Assembly: GCA_022578605.1 (NCBI GenBank)
Contig: MU394051.1
Coordinates: 558,001-622,000, forward strand
Source of the DNA: Camillea tinctor
Taxonomy: Eukaryota > Ascomycota > Sordariomycetes > Xylariales > Xylariaceae
Direction: 5' to 3'
DNA length: 64,000 bases
Shown: one piece after another, positions 11,286 to 22,820 of the stretch
Position numbering within the stretch: the first letter of the stretch is position 1
Layout: every line of letters starts with the position of its first letter
Notes under the pieces: model-generated
The model's database searches: none
Told to the model about the DNA's origin: nothing
What the model saw: the letters and a program-made list of their open reading frames with translations, nothing else
Made by a program: the position numbers and the translations under genes

Positions 11286-13298
11286 CCTTAATGGGTCTCT
11301 GGGATCATTTCGGTATTGAAAGGTTGGCCAATTGGTGAAGGGACAATAAGTTTCTGGCGCCCTCGTCCTGGTATAAGAGAAAAGTAATAGGTTCGAGAGT
11401 TCAGAGAAAAACTTGGATTGGGTCCGAGGAAATTTCAAAGCTAGAGGCGAGGTGGGGTAGACGGGGGTTTGTGTGTGACGGCATTGATACAAGGTTCTGA
11501 TAAGAAGAAGCTGCATGCAAATAAGAGAGAATATACCTAACTAATTCTATCTCATTCTACCTTGCATATTTTACTATCCCATGTAGTGTCCCATGTAGTT
11601 TACTATAGGTTACGAACCTTACCTAGGCATATTGATAACTATATATCTGTATCACATACACGCTTATCATCCTACCTAAACCCTTTTTTTTTTTTTTACA
11701 TGCGCTAAGATAAATTTGATCATTGAAGAACCGCTAAAGGATTAAGTTAGACGGAACCCTTTCCCGCTTTTTTTCTTTTTGTCTCAACTCAAAAACTAAG
11801 ACAAGGGCTGACCACCCAGCAACTTATAACGGATTCAACCTACATACGATTCAATATTCATTGACATAAGAATACGAAAATAAATATAAACATAAAAACA
11901 GGAAGGGAAAGAATAGAAGAAGCAGAAGAAACCCAGGAGAGAGAAAAAGTAAAAAGAGATTTTGCAATGACAACCTTTCGCTTGTACCCCGTCTCATCCC
12001 CATAACCAACCTCAGCCGGCCTTATTATTTATGCCACCAGCCGAATGTGTTCGGCAGAGCACTGCGACAATAGATAATTTACAACCTACATACAGTTTCA
12101 TCCTCGAAACCCGTCCAGCACCACTGATGTCCTCCCTATCTGAACGGCAATCGCTCTTGTCGTACGTCATATAAAGAACACGTTCGTTCAGCTCGGCCGT
12201 AACAGCGGACCCGTTTACCACTAGTTCTCTCGCTACTACCTCGCCATCGAATAGCATGTCTTTGCCATGTAGCATAGTAATTGCTAGCCTCCATCAAGGG
12301 CCGCTTGGATTGTGTATCCCACATGGGATAATTGAGCAAAGACAGGGGTAGGTATCGATCATCCTGCGTAATCAAGCATGACCTGTACCTTACCTCCTCA
12401 GCTTTTGGGGGGGATTTTTGGCGAGCATCGCAAATGAGCATCAGCATACGAGATGCTACCTTTGGTCGCAAATAATACTATTTATTCACTTGATATCGAT
12501 CAATATCCTCGTGCTAAGCGAGGAGGTCTTAAATATTTGCCATAGCATCACGCAAAGGTAACTCGACAATGGTCCGGGTCTTGTACCGAGACGATGGCCC
12601 TCCCGTTCCCGAGACTAGCAAGGGGGGAAATATTGGAACATAAGGTTGTTCAGCTGGGTCTGGGGTTTAAAACCCCCCGTTCTCTTCGCCTCTGCGGCCC
12701 GTAGTGCTGTCTCGCAGATAGATTTCACCAATTCAGAATAAAGGCTTCAACATCATCAGCACCAGCCCTAACTAACCCCCTTTCCCTCGGTCAGTATCCA
12801 AAAAGGATCAGAACAACACCTGAGATAGGCTCACAGCTTGACAACGTTGCAGAATGTTTGTGCGGGTCATCCGTACTAAATAGCTCCGCTTAGATCATCC
12901 TGTGATACAGAATAGATGAGGTCTCACAGCAAGCAGATCTTGCTTCTATGCAGAATGGCACGACAGCATCGTAACACGGGCAGTTGGGAAGACGTAAACA
13001 AGGTTCTACGACAAGCCTCGACGCATTTCCCACCATTCACCAAAGATGCCTTTGTGGGTGGTTTCGGGTAAAGGCCTCACCACCGCCGCTGTGGACAGCT
13101 ACCTAGTCACCCATGGTTCTTCAGCTATACGTGGCGTGCCGCAGCTCCAGGTAGTAAGAGTATGGAATCTAGGTTGACCATATATTTACTGATCCTCTGG
13201 CTCTCCCAACCCCTTTTGGGAGGCCTAGGAGGGAAAGATAGCCGTCCACTACATATACGATACCAGTCCTCCAGCTTAACATATATAGAAGCAACATC
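11286..13298. other. Intergenic region between divergent MIP1 and MFS transporter genes
   Basis: Presumed to hold both promoters. The section 11520-11960 is AT- and A-rich. Two overlapping minus-strand open frames (12012-12275 and 12136-12471) lack any domain or splice logic and are not called. A T12 run lies near 11687. No RNA gene was recognised. Confidence 0.5.
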
Positions 13299-15116
13299 AT
13301 GAACCCGGTACATCACTTGTCAGGATCGGCTCCAGGAGGTACTAATGACGATCTCCTATCGAAGGACTTCGAGAAATCCGGCACAAACGAATCAAGTTGG
13401 ACTTTTCGGGAGCTTGACGTCGACCCAGGACCCAGGGCGGCCAACCCCCGAGATGCGAGTACAAACAGCAGCGACCTGGAAAAGCAAAGCCAAGAAAACC
13501 CGCGAGCTCATATATTCTTGACTAGACCTATGACCACCCTCCATGAGATAGCTTTCTTTATGATAGTGGCCACAGCCAATTTTACGCCTCGTGAGCCCCC
13601 CCTTCCATCCTATCTACTTGTGCACCCGTCCTATCCCATCAAACCCCCACCCAAGCACTAGCTTTTACCCACCGTATTAAACAACAGAACCATTCCAGTA
13701 TCGGGCTTCCACCAGACCCTCTGCATCCTGCACATCATCGGCGACGACCTAGGGGTGACCAACCCGGGGCAGCTGGTATGGCTGATGTCCGGCTACGGGC
13801 TCACCGTGGGCACTTTCATCCTGCCCGCCGGCCGCCTGGGCGACGTGTACGGGTACAAGCGTGTGTTCGTGCTGGGGAACCTATGGTTCGCCGCCTTCTC
13901 GCTGCTCGCCGGGTTGGCCACGTACGCGGGGTCCGGGCGAGGCTACGCCGTGTTCCTCGTCTCGCGCATCATGCAGGGCGTGGGGCCCGCGCTGCTGATC
14001 CCCAACGCCGTCGCCCTGCTGGGCGTGACGTACGTGCCGGGTCCGCGCAAGGCCATGCTCTTCGCCCTGTTCGGCGCCGTGGCGCCTGCCTCCGCCGTCA
14101 TATCCCCCGCTGTCACGAGCCTGTTCGCGATGGTCTGGTGGCCGTCTGCGTTCTGGGCCCTCGCGCTGGTGCTGGTCGTTGTCGCTCTCGCAGCCGTGCA
14201 CATCGTTCCCGACGTCCCGCCGTCGCCTGAGAAGACCGCAGCCCAACAGCAGCAGCAGCCCCAGGAGAGTGGATTCCGCAGGTTCTGTGCTGAGCTCGAC
14301 GTTCTCGGCGCCGTCACGGGCGTGACCGGCCTGGTGCTGATCAGCGTGGCGTGGAACCAGGGGGTCGTCGACGGCGGCTGGCACAGCGCGTACACGTACG
14401 TTCTGCTCATCCTCGGCATCCTGCTCTGCGCGAGCTTCGCGTGCGTGGAGCGGCGCGCGCGCAAGCCGCTCATTCCGCTGCAGGCGCTCCGCAACCCAGG
14501 GGTGGCCTTCGTGCTCGCGGCCGTGTCCTGCGGCTGGGGCTGCTTCGGGATCTACATCTACTACGTGTGGGAGTTCTACGAGGTAGCGCGCGGCGCATCA
14601 CCGCTGCTCGCGACCGCGTGGCACAGCCCCATTCTCGTGTCGGGCGTCGCCGCCGCCGTGACCACGGGCCTGGCGATCCACCGCGTCGGCCCCGCCGCCG
14701 TCATGGCCCTGGCGCTGCTCGCCTTCACCGCCGGCACCGCGCTCATCGCCACCGCCCCCGTCGACCAGACCTACTGGGCCCAGACCTTCCTGTGCAACGT
14801 CGTCGTCACCTGGGGCATGGACCTGAGCTTCCCCGCCGCCACCCTCGTGCTCTCCGACCTCGTCGCCCCCGAGCACCAGGGCATCGCCGCCAGCCTCGTC
14901 ACTACGGTGGTGAACTACAGCGGCGCCCTCGCCCTCGGCGTCGCGGGCACGGTGGAGATCCGCGTTAATAACGGCGGTGCGACCCCCGAGGACGTGCTCA
15001 GGGGGTACCGCGGCGCGTGGTACGTGGCTATTGCTCTGGGGGCGCTGGGGCTCGCTATCAGTCTGGTTTTTGCTTGGAGGTTCTCCAGGTGGCAGAGAGC
15101 TGCGGCAGCGGCTTGA
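13299..15116 (+). CDS. MFS transporter, 14-TM DHA2/ATR1-like drug or metabolite exporter
   Basis: A plasma-membrane proton antiporter of the major facilitator superfamily, of the type that includes yeast Atr1 (aminotriazole/borate resistance). Two exons: 13299-13590 and 13699-15116. The 108-nt intron (GTGAGC...TTCCAG) joins in phase inside TM1 (ATANFTP then LSGFHQTL), giving about 569 residues. The first 75 residues are hydrophilic and Ser/Asp-rich. About 14 hydrophobic segments follow. Motif A GRLGDVYGYKR lies between TM2 and TM3, and the TM4-5 region has RIMQGVGPALLIPNA, typical of the DHA2 group. The substrate cannot be read from the sequence. Exon 2 is far more GC-rich, with strong C/G third positions, than exon 1 and the flanks. 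No cluster partner is adjacent. Confidence 0.9.
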
Positions 15117-17254
15117 GCGCGTGGAAAGGGGAAGGGGAGGGAAGCAAGGGTTGCGTATCAGCTTGTGCTTTGGGGGTTTCGTGTGACCGGTTGGTTAATT
15201 AAGCAAAAAGAAAACCTATATTTCTGTGTGTATGTGCGTCTGTGCCCTTGATTCGAGCTACCTACTGTTATATGTCACATTTATTATATATGCCGCGAGT
15301 TCAAAGCATGTGTTGGATAGGGGTATGAAATTGATTATTTCAATAGTATGTATATGTGTATGGCTTGTCCCGATTCGGTTCTCATTGAGTTCCATTTATA
15401 TTTCCGAAAAGGGGGAAAAAACAGGCTTACTACTTCCAGTATTACCTAGAGCGATGTAGTTGTTGTTTTGAATTCTGCAAAATACTACATTTAAGGAGGA
15501 TACAGATATCAGAGCAAAATGTATGCAAACCAACAACCCCCCTTTTCCCTTATCTAGTAAGCGGTTGTTGGTTAGGGATATGCAGCAAAAACGGCTCCGG
15601 CTCGGGTCCGACGGATAAGCCTGCCACCTACCTAACGCTCTTCGGATCCTCCTGGACCGATGTAATAGGCTATCAAGTCTGAGGATATCCCCGATCCCAT
15701 GCGGAACATTCCCCCTTTAGAGGGATCGACCTCCCGCATATCCAAGGTTCTTACAACCGTTCAGGTACTTCTTCCGCGGCCGTGAGCGTAACCAACTTTT
15801 ATCACCCTCCCTTAAGCACTCATGAGTGGGGTTGGACAAGTCGAGCCTCGATCTCACAATTCTCGACCTGTCCACATTTATCTATATTAAGAGCAAAACA
15901 GCATGTGAGGTTGAGTATGTGGGAGAAGGAACACCGGTGAGGAATAACTCACGTTTTCATTCACCCATTTCTTACCAATGAGAAAACCGTAATTTTGCCT
16001 CTTTTCTTTTTCCCCTCATATTTTTCTCTTGGACTTTCTTTAGCTATCCTCTTCTCATTTCTGAATGGAGGGGTGGAAGGAGGGGCAGCTTTTTTTTTTG
16101 GTCTCAGAGAGCCCCATCATTTGGCAGCAAGGTACATAACGTACATACATACACAACTAGATCGTGGTAGGTAAGCTATAAGTAGGTAAAAAAAAAACTG
16201 CTCTGTATGTATGATTTTGAATGGATGTTACGGGCTGGCTACTCCCGTGTGCCAAGCCACCCCTCCAAAACTACTGAACAAGCCTAGTACGCAATATAAA
16301 TGCGAATACAACTGGACAAGGAAGAAAAAAAGGGCTTATTCTCCAACCCAAACAGAGACCAGGCCGATCCTCAAGTGCAAGTTAGAGCGAGCGGGAATAG
16401 AGGATGATGAGTCTGTGTCTTGTGTCTGTGCGTGTGCGTGTGCGCGTGTAAGCGGCAGAGATGAAGAAACCAAGACACGAATCGGAGCACATATATGCGA
16501 TCCTCTATTTTTCTTTCCTCTTTCTTCCCCCCCCCCTCCCCCTTGTCTCCCGGCGGGAAATGCGGTCTTTCGATTCATCATGCAAGGCTCTTCTCGCCCG
16601 TGTCTCGTGGTAATGTGTGTCTGTCTGTATGCGGTATCACATAGGTATATCTGTTCGAGGGAAAGACCCTTTTCTTCCTTCCTTTCTTCTTCTCCTCTTC
16701 CTCTGCCTCCTCCTCCTCCTCCACCACCACCTTCCTCTCGTCTTTTTCTACATTTACTCCCATCCCTCCAATATCTCGTCCCGCATTATCTTCCCTTGTT
16801 TCCCCCCCATCCCCCCATTTCTTTTGCTTATCTTCCCATTCTCGATCGCACACAATAACGGCAAACGACAACACCAACGCTAGTAAGATGGGATGAGTGA
16901 GCTGAATCGCGCATACTGGTGGCGACCTGTGAACAAGGTAAGAGGGTCAAGAAAGCAAGGGGAAGAGGGAAAATAACTTTACACACCCCAGCACCATATT
17001 ACACGCCTACCCGTGAACGGTTGGCTGGCAAATTGACAACGAGTCTTACCGTGGTAGCTTCTGTGCCATCACATAGGTTGTGATATGTAATAAGTTGCCT
17101 AATAAGTTACCCTGTGATTAGAAACCTACATGTGCGCGTGCTCTGTTGATTGAGTTAGATTACATTTTAGGGGTAAGGCGAGGGAGACGATGACACCCGG
17201 GCCGGATTTCTTGTCATGCTCAGTCAGTCGGAATGTAGTATGTAGATCGTTAAA

Positions 17255-17277
17255 GTGGTGGTGGTGGTGGTGGTGGT
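17255..17277 (+). repeat. (GTG)n microsatellite
   Basis: About 7.7 uninterrupted copies of GTG. Confidence 0.9.
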
Positions 17278-18456
17278 AATAGAATGCCGACTTATGTGTG
17301 TACCTACCTCAGGTAGGGGTTCAGGATCCTGTCTTATCGACAGACAAAATTACAGCTCAGCTGTTTACTTGGTTCTGATTGGTGTTTTCCGATCAACTTG
17401 TTCCGAGCTAGGTCAGTACGGAGCCTGGGTGACTTTTGGTGGCAGCTCTAGATATCTATCTTTACGATACTCACATCACTTGAGGGATGCTGGACTGGCT
17501 GAGTTGTGAGTTACAGCTCCAGCTCAAATTAGGTCTAGAACGCGATCCTATCTCCTCGAGCGGAGCCAAGATAGGTTGTAACACGGCCATCATTCGACAA
17601 GGCCGCGCAACCGTTATACGATAGTTTGGACCAGCGGCTACCTGCCGACAGGCTTCACTGCATGTGTCCCTTTCCTCATTCTGGTAAAAGGAGGGGGGGA
17701 AGGGAGGGGGGAACATGACAGATGAAAGATGATGGATGATGAATAGGCAGGCTGCGAAACAGCTAAGCTACTAATAAGTGGCGTACGGAAACGGCATGCC
17801 TATCATGGATAGGTAGTAATACTGCAGCCAGCGGCCGATCGTATCCCGGCTCTGACAACAAGGCTCCGTGGACCCCAAAGGGATGACACAGGTACCGGGG
17901 ACAGGAGAGCATGGTAAAAAAGTAGGCCACCCGTATGCATATAGCTCAAGTTGGCAAATAGCTAGGCTATTAGAAATAATCAGCCCAGCGGGGCGGGACG
18001 AAGGGGGAAGCTCTCGACTTCGTGTTCACTGCAACTTGCTCCTTTTCGCATAGGCGACCTATGTGGGTTTAGTTCAGGGAAGAGAGACAGACAGACAGAA
18101 AAGGGGGGTGGGCGTGGAAGCCAAGATGAATGCACACAGGGCCACGGTTCCGCAATTGTTCAACTGCACACAGTATTGGCTTGCATGGTGAATTAGAAGT
18201 GACGAGATGGTGAGGTGATGGTGGTGGTAAGTTATTTTATTTTTTAATTTTTTAGTGGTGGTTGTGGTATTAGTATTAGCGGTTGGTGTTGATGGTAATA
18301 CTTACTTAAGTGAGTAAGTAGTAGTAGTGGTCCGGCAACAGGATATAATACGGCCGGGTTTTCCAAGATTGTCTTTTTTTTATGCTGACATTGGAAGATT
18401 AAAAAAAAAAAAAAAGGAGGGGAAGTATTTAATTAGTAAAGAAAAGAGAAAAAAAA

Positions 18457-18482
18457 AGAAGAAGAAGAAGAAGAAGAAGAAA
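18457..18482 (+). repeat. (AAG)n microsatellite
   Basis: About eight uninterrupted AAG copies inside a longer A/G-rich tract (18401-18490). Confidence 0.9.
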
Positions 18483-19525
18483 AGAAGCAGGACGAAGACA
18501 ATGTTACCTGACAGCCATAAAAAGAAAAAAGAAGAATTTTGACTCCATATTCAATTCACTTCACTTATTATTGTTTATGTATGAGGTTCTTGACCATTCT
18601 GTAATCTGTTCGCTACAATACCCCTGTTTTTGTTTTTGTTTTTATTTTTCTAGTTTTTACCATTCTTATTCTTATTCTTATTTTTATTTTTCATTGTTTC
18701 CACTCGTACTAAGTTTACGCTCATGATGAATTGGACTTATCTCAATTGTCAACTGTGCGTATGTTTGTTATGTATTGAATGACAGGAGAGCCCAGACTCG
18801 TGCGATTTTCATTATATAAAATATAAACTATAAACTCCTACTACTGCATCCTGCCTTCCCTCCCTCCCTCGATGTCAAAGTTCCTACTTCCCGGTTTAGT
18901 TCCTGTTATTGCCGTTTACTCCATCCTCCTTTCCTTCTTTTCTTCTTCTTGTTTAACTTTTTAACCTTTTTACCATATCCTCTTCTTCTTTTCTTCTCCT
19001 CTTCCCTCTCTCACTCTCACTCTCTCCCCCTCCCCCTCTCCCTCCATCACCATCTTCGCTCGTTTATACGTCAACCACCGCCGTTAACTACCCGCCTACT
19101 TACTGACCGACTAGGTTTTAGTTAATCTAGCTTACTTCACTCTATTCTAGGTACATTGATATTTTCCTATTCGTTTTAATATATCAGTACCTACTATGTA
19201 CCCAAGGAATATGTGTCCCGGCACAAGCTTCAAGCCCCATTGATTCATTCGTACCTTGTCCCGATATCTCCGATAAGACTGCCTTTGCACTTGTCAAAAA
19301 ACACACTCGGGTGGACCGGACCTTACACCTACGCATAACTTTGAAGTGGGTCGGAACTGGCAGTCAGGTGGTTAACAGCCGACAGACATACGTAAGAACG
19401 AGGATCATCGCCCGTCATCGACTAGCTGCGCTTAGTTTCGAGATTAGTGGGACTTGAGTGACCTGAGGGACGTACCTTGGAATTGACTCCAATCCTCCTC
19501 ACTACTAACTCTTAAACCTTACTCC

Positions 19526-19555
19526 ATGATTCTTACTTCATTTTTTCTTGCCTGA
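19526..19555 (+). promoter_or_regulatory. Short upstream ORF before the SLX8-like gene
   Basis: ATG at 19526, nine codons, stop TGA at 19553-19555, ending 18 nt before the main ATG at 19574. It would be in the leader if transcription starts in the pyrimidine-rich stretch upstream; the transcription start is not known. Confidence 0.45.
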
Positions 19556-19573
19556 GCCTGGACCCCGACAACA

Positions 19574-21218
19574 ATGGCAAACGGTCTGGGTTTTGGAGGT
19601 ATATCTACTCTTCTCCTTCTTTCCTACTTGCACAGCCTTTTCTTTGTCTTTACAATTGCCGTCCACATTTCTGCTTCCGCCCCAAACTAAAGCGACCCCC
19701 CTCAGACAGCCCGCTAGAGAGCCCTGTTGCCACCGCCGACATCGTTGGTTCACTATTTGACAATAGTGAATTCATTTCCTCGGCTCTTTACAATCCTTTC
19801 GCCCACCACCAACAACGACAACAACACCAGCCGCCGCAACAGCAAACAAACAATCACCATAACAACCATTACCACCACTTCCGCCAGCATTCGCATTCTG
19901 TACCTGGGTTAATTGGCCCGCAATCGGATCCATTCCCATCTTTCGCCGCCTCTTATCGTACCACCATCCTCGACAACCCCCTATTGCCATCATTGGGCGT
20001 GCCTCTGCCCCCTGACAGGCCTCGCGACTCCGATCCTTTCGCCTCGTTATTTCCGGAATTTTCCTTCTCAAATCCGCAATCCGGAATTACAGATATCCGT
20101 TCGTCTTGGGAACACCAGCAACCTTCATCTGCACAACGCCAATGCCCCTTCGGCCCGCTACGAACTCTACAACCGCCTGCGACCGCACTCAGTCTGGCGC
20201 CTCCATCCCAACCTTCCCACGCCAATATCAATAACATATCTTCTGCTACACCCTTCGCGTCCCAAAACATCGGCCAATCAAACCAACAGCAACTACCCTC
20301 GTTTACCGCAAATAATCGTGCTGCAGCCCATGACCCAAACGACGACTATTTTTTGGCTGCTCTAGTCAACGGTGACTTCTCTTCGCCCTCGCTTCCTCCC
20401 ATCAGTAGTAGCCCTCGTCCTCCCACAAGACTACAGTCGCGTAATCTACCAAGTCCCCTAGAAATCGGTGGCGACATGTCACGACCTACAAGAGTGACAC
20501 TACCTTCAATCCGCAGAGCAAGACCATCGAGAGGGGGCGTTGTAGATCTGACCAAGGAGGAACCCGATTTTGACGCACCCAACTACGGTATAGACCCTTC
20601 AACACCAGCCCTTACCATGCCCACGCCTTCTACCGGTAAGAGGCGAACCACCGCTGCTGCAGCCCGTTCCGGCGGCGAGCCATCGAGAAAGCGCCGAGGC
20701 TCTGCATCATCTTCCAGCCGCCCAGGTAAAGCCAGGCGGCAAGAAGCTTCCCAAAACGAATTCCCGTCTCCGTTTGACGACGACGTGCAAGCCGATCCCC
20801 AAGAACACGAGCCCATAGATAGCATCGATCTATCTAATACCAATGAAGTCCTACAGGAGCACATGGCACCACGGGTAGACAACCGAGTCAAGCTAGCCAA
20901 ATTTCAATGCGTTATTTGCATGGATGATGTCACTGCCTTGACTGTCACCCATTGTGGTATGTTTATCTTGATGAGTGCCTCTACCATAATAATCAAGTAG
21001 GTAGATTTAGCTAACACATGTCTTGAATAGGTCATCTCTTCTGTTCGGAATGTCTCCACTCTGCTCTTCATATTGACAGTATGAAACGTACATGTCCTGT
21101 CTGCCGGACGAAGGTAGACCTCAAGGACAAAAAGGGGAAAAATATAAAATCATATTACCATCTCGAGCTAAAAGTCTTAACCGCCACGAAGAAGGGAAAA
21201 CGACCAGCCGGCCAATAA
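19574..21218 (+). CDS. slx8: RING-finger SUMO-targeted ubiquitin ligase, Slx8-like
   Basis: An E3 ubiquitin ligase that targets SUMO-conjugated nuclear proteins, acting in DNA repair and genome stability. Three exons: 19574-19598, 19706-20956 and 21031-21218. Introns begin GTATAT and GTATGT and end CCTCAG and AATAG. Phases agree, giving about 487 residues. The N-terminal two-thirds is disordered, with a Gln/His/Asn-rich stretch near residues 45-75. VVDLTKEEPD at residues 287-296 is a textbook SUMO-interacting motif (hydrophobic core plus acidic flank); SIDLSN is a weaker second candidate. The C-terminal RING starts at Cys410 (CVICMDD) and continues across the last intron with HCGHLFCSECLH and CPVC, a C3HC4 arrangement. 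SIM plus C-terminal RING fits Slx8/RNF4; another nuclear RING protein is the alternative. Confidence 0.85.
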
Positions 21219-22820
21219 CGGCATTTTAAGGAGACTGTGTTTTTATCCCTCGACCTTCATGGAAAAGCAAATGGATAGAGAATAGATTTGGGGTGGCAAA
21301 AAAAGCGAGGCATAGATGAGCATCACCAGATGAGTCACCAAATGAGGTGATAACACATATGGCAGCAAAAAAAGGGGGAGGGAAAAAAAGAAAAAATCTC
21401 TTGGAACTTTGGTTTCGTCTATTAGGAAGGCTCGGCATGTCGCGGCGCATCCATTGGGATCTTCTTTCCCCCATTATCAACAAATAGCTGCAAGTATTGG
21501 GGATTATTAAGGCATGCACATACCAAGCATATGATGGGTCATGGCTTATGCATCGGTAGAGGAGTTCATCATATTATTTGTAAGAGGAGAGAGAAAGAGA
21601 TACCCCCTTTTCTATATATCTTTTTTTTTCTTGCTCCTTGCCATTTCGGGCAAGGAAGTGGTTAGGTTAGGTCAGGTCGGTGGGTTCATCAATTCGGTCA
21701 GGTCTTATTTCCCTATTCTTTTCTTTCTCCTTTTTACCTCTTCTCCCGTTCTGCAGGTCTCCACATCACAGCGTTGCTTTCTTCAAGAGGAACAAGTTGG
21801 AGTACAGGGCAGAGAAGGGGGAGATATTATTTACAAATGGTGTCTATTATAGCAGCAGAGGGAAAGATCAACACGAAGTCAAGAAGTCTGTTCAAGCGCT
21901 GTACTCAGCCCGCCCTTGTGGTTGAGGGTTATTGACTGATAGAAAATGTAGGAAAGAGAAAGATACAAAAAAACTGAAGAAATAAAAATCAAAATCAAAA
22001 TCACGAGCAGCCAGGAAAGGTTTTCCTTGCTGGGAATAAAACCTTGCAATTGAATCTCGATTTATGCCTTGCGTATAACATGAATTAGTTAATACCCTAA
22101 CCAAGGCACACACGAGCAGCCCGGATCAACTATCAAAAAAATTGCTTCCCTGGTGCCTAAGATACACCCAGGGTAGAGGAAGGATGGCATCAATATATCT
22201 TAACTAGGAGGTAGGCCTAGATTAAAAGGTTATGCTTCTTCCTCTATGAGTTCCTCCAACGCTCCGTGGGGCTTGTCCGTCCTAATGCTAGAACCGCAGT
22301 ACTAGTTAAGTGATAAGGGGAGGGGGTACGGAAAAGGGGGGCTGTGGCGACCAGCAGCAGGAACGTAGGAATAGATTCACGACTTACCTAGATTAAATAA
22401 AATTCGAAGGAGGATGTAATAGTAAAAGTGTATAACCTTTTTTTCTTTTTTTCTCCTGCTATCAGATGTAGGTTACAAGTTTAGGGTTTAGAAAAGTCAG
22501 GCTTCTTTGGGAGATATCTACTTATCCCCTCCCTCCTTCCCTCCCTACCTATCTAACACAAAAAGGGGGTGAGAGAGGTAAAAAAATTCGATTAACATCC
22601 GATTCCCTTTCTTATACAGATAAAACACAGCAGTAGCAAAAGATTTTATTTAGTAGCTTCCATCCCATATACACGATTTTAAAACAAATATCCAGAAATA
22701 AGGCTAGGAGGAGAGAAAGGAAGGAAGGAAGTAGAAATGAATATAATAACTCGGATATATGGTCGAGATTATAGGTACGTAGGATATTTTCTATCCGAAT
22801 TTCCCCTTCTTATTTCTTTT
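21219..22820. other. Intergenic region between convergent SLX8-like and CLC genes
   Basis: 3' regions of two convergent genes. A-rich and T-rich runs are seen at 21365-21395 and 22438-22455. No frame here encodes a recognisable domain. Confidence 0.5.

Larger units (their letters stand above)
15117..19573. other. 4.4-kb intergenic region rich in microsatellites and pyrimidine tracts
   Basis: No gene supported. The section 16500-16860 has C/T-rich runs producing low-complexity Ser/Pro/Leu frames on one strand and Glu/Lys/Arg on the other. Microsatellites include GTG (17255-17277) and AAG (about 18457-18482), and an A15 run at 18401-18415. The section 18840-19100 is C/T-rich and probably lies in the promoter or leader of the RING gene at 19574. 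Confidence 0.5.

Noticed and set aside
12012..12471. Two minus-strand frames between MIP1 and the MFS gene
   Set aside because: They overlap in different phases, lack a recognisable domain, and no intron links them.
13778..14968. Long Arg/Ala/Gly-rich frames on both strands across the MFS gene
   Set aside because: Shadows of a very GC-rich coding exon; the transporter frame explains the region.
16211..16883. Frame of 215 codons and its antisense Glu/Lys-rich counterpart
   Set aside because: Driven by C/T-rich low-complexity sequence (poly-Pro/Ser/Leu); no conserved segment.
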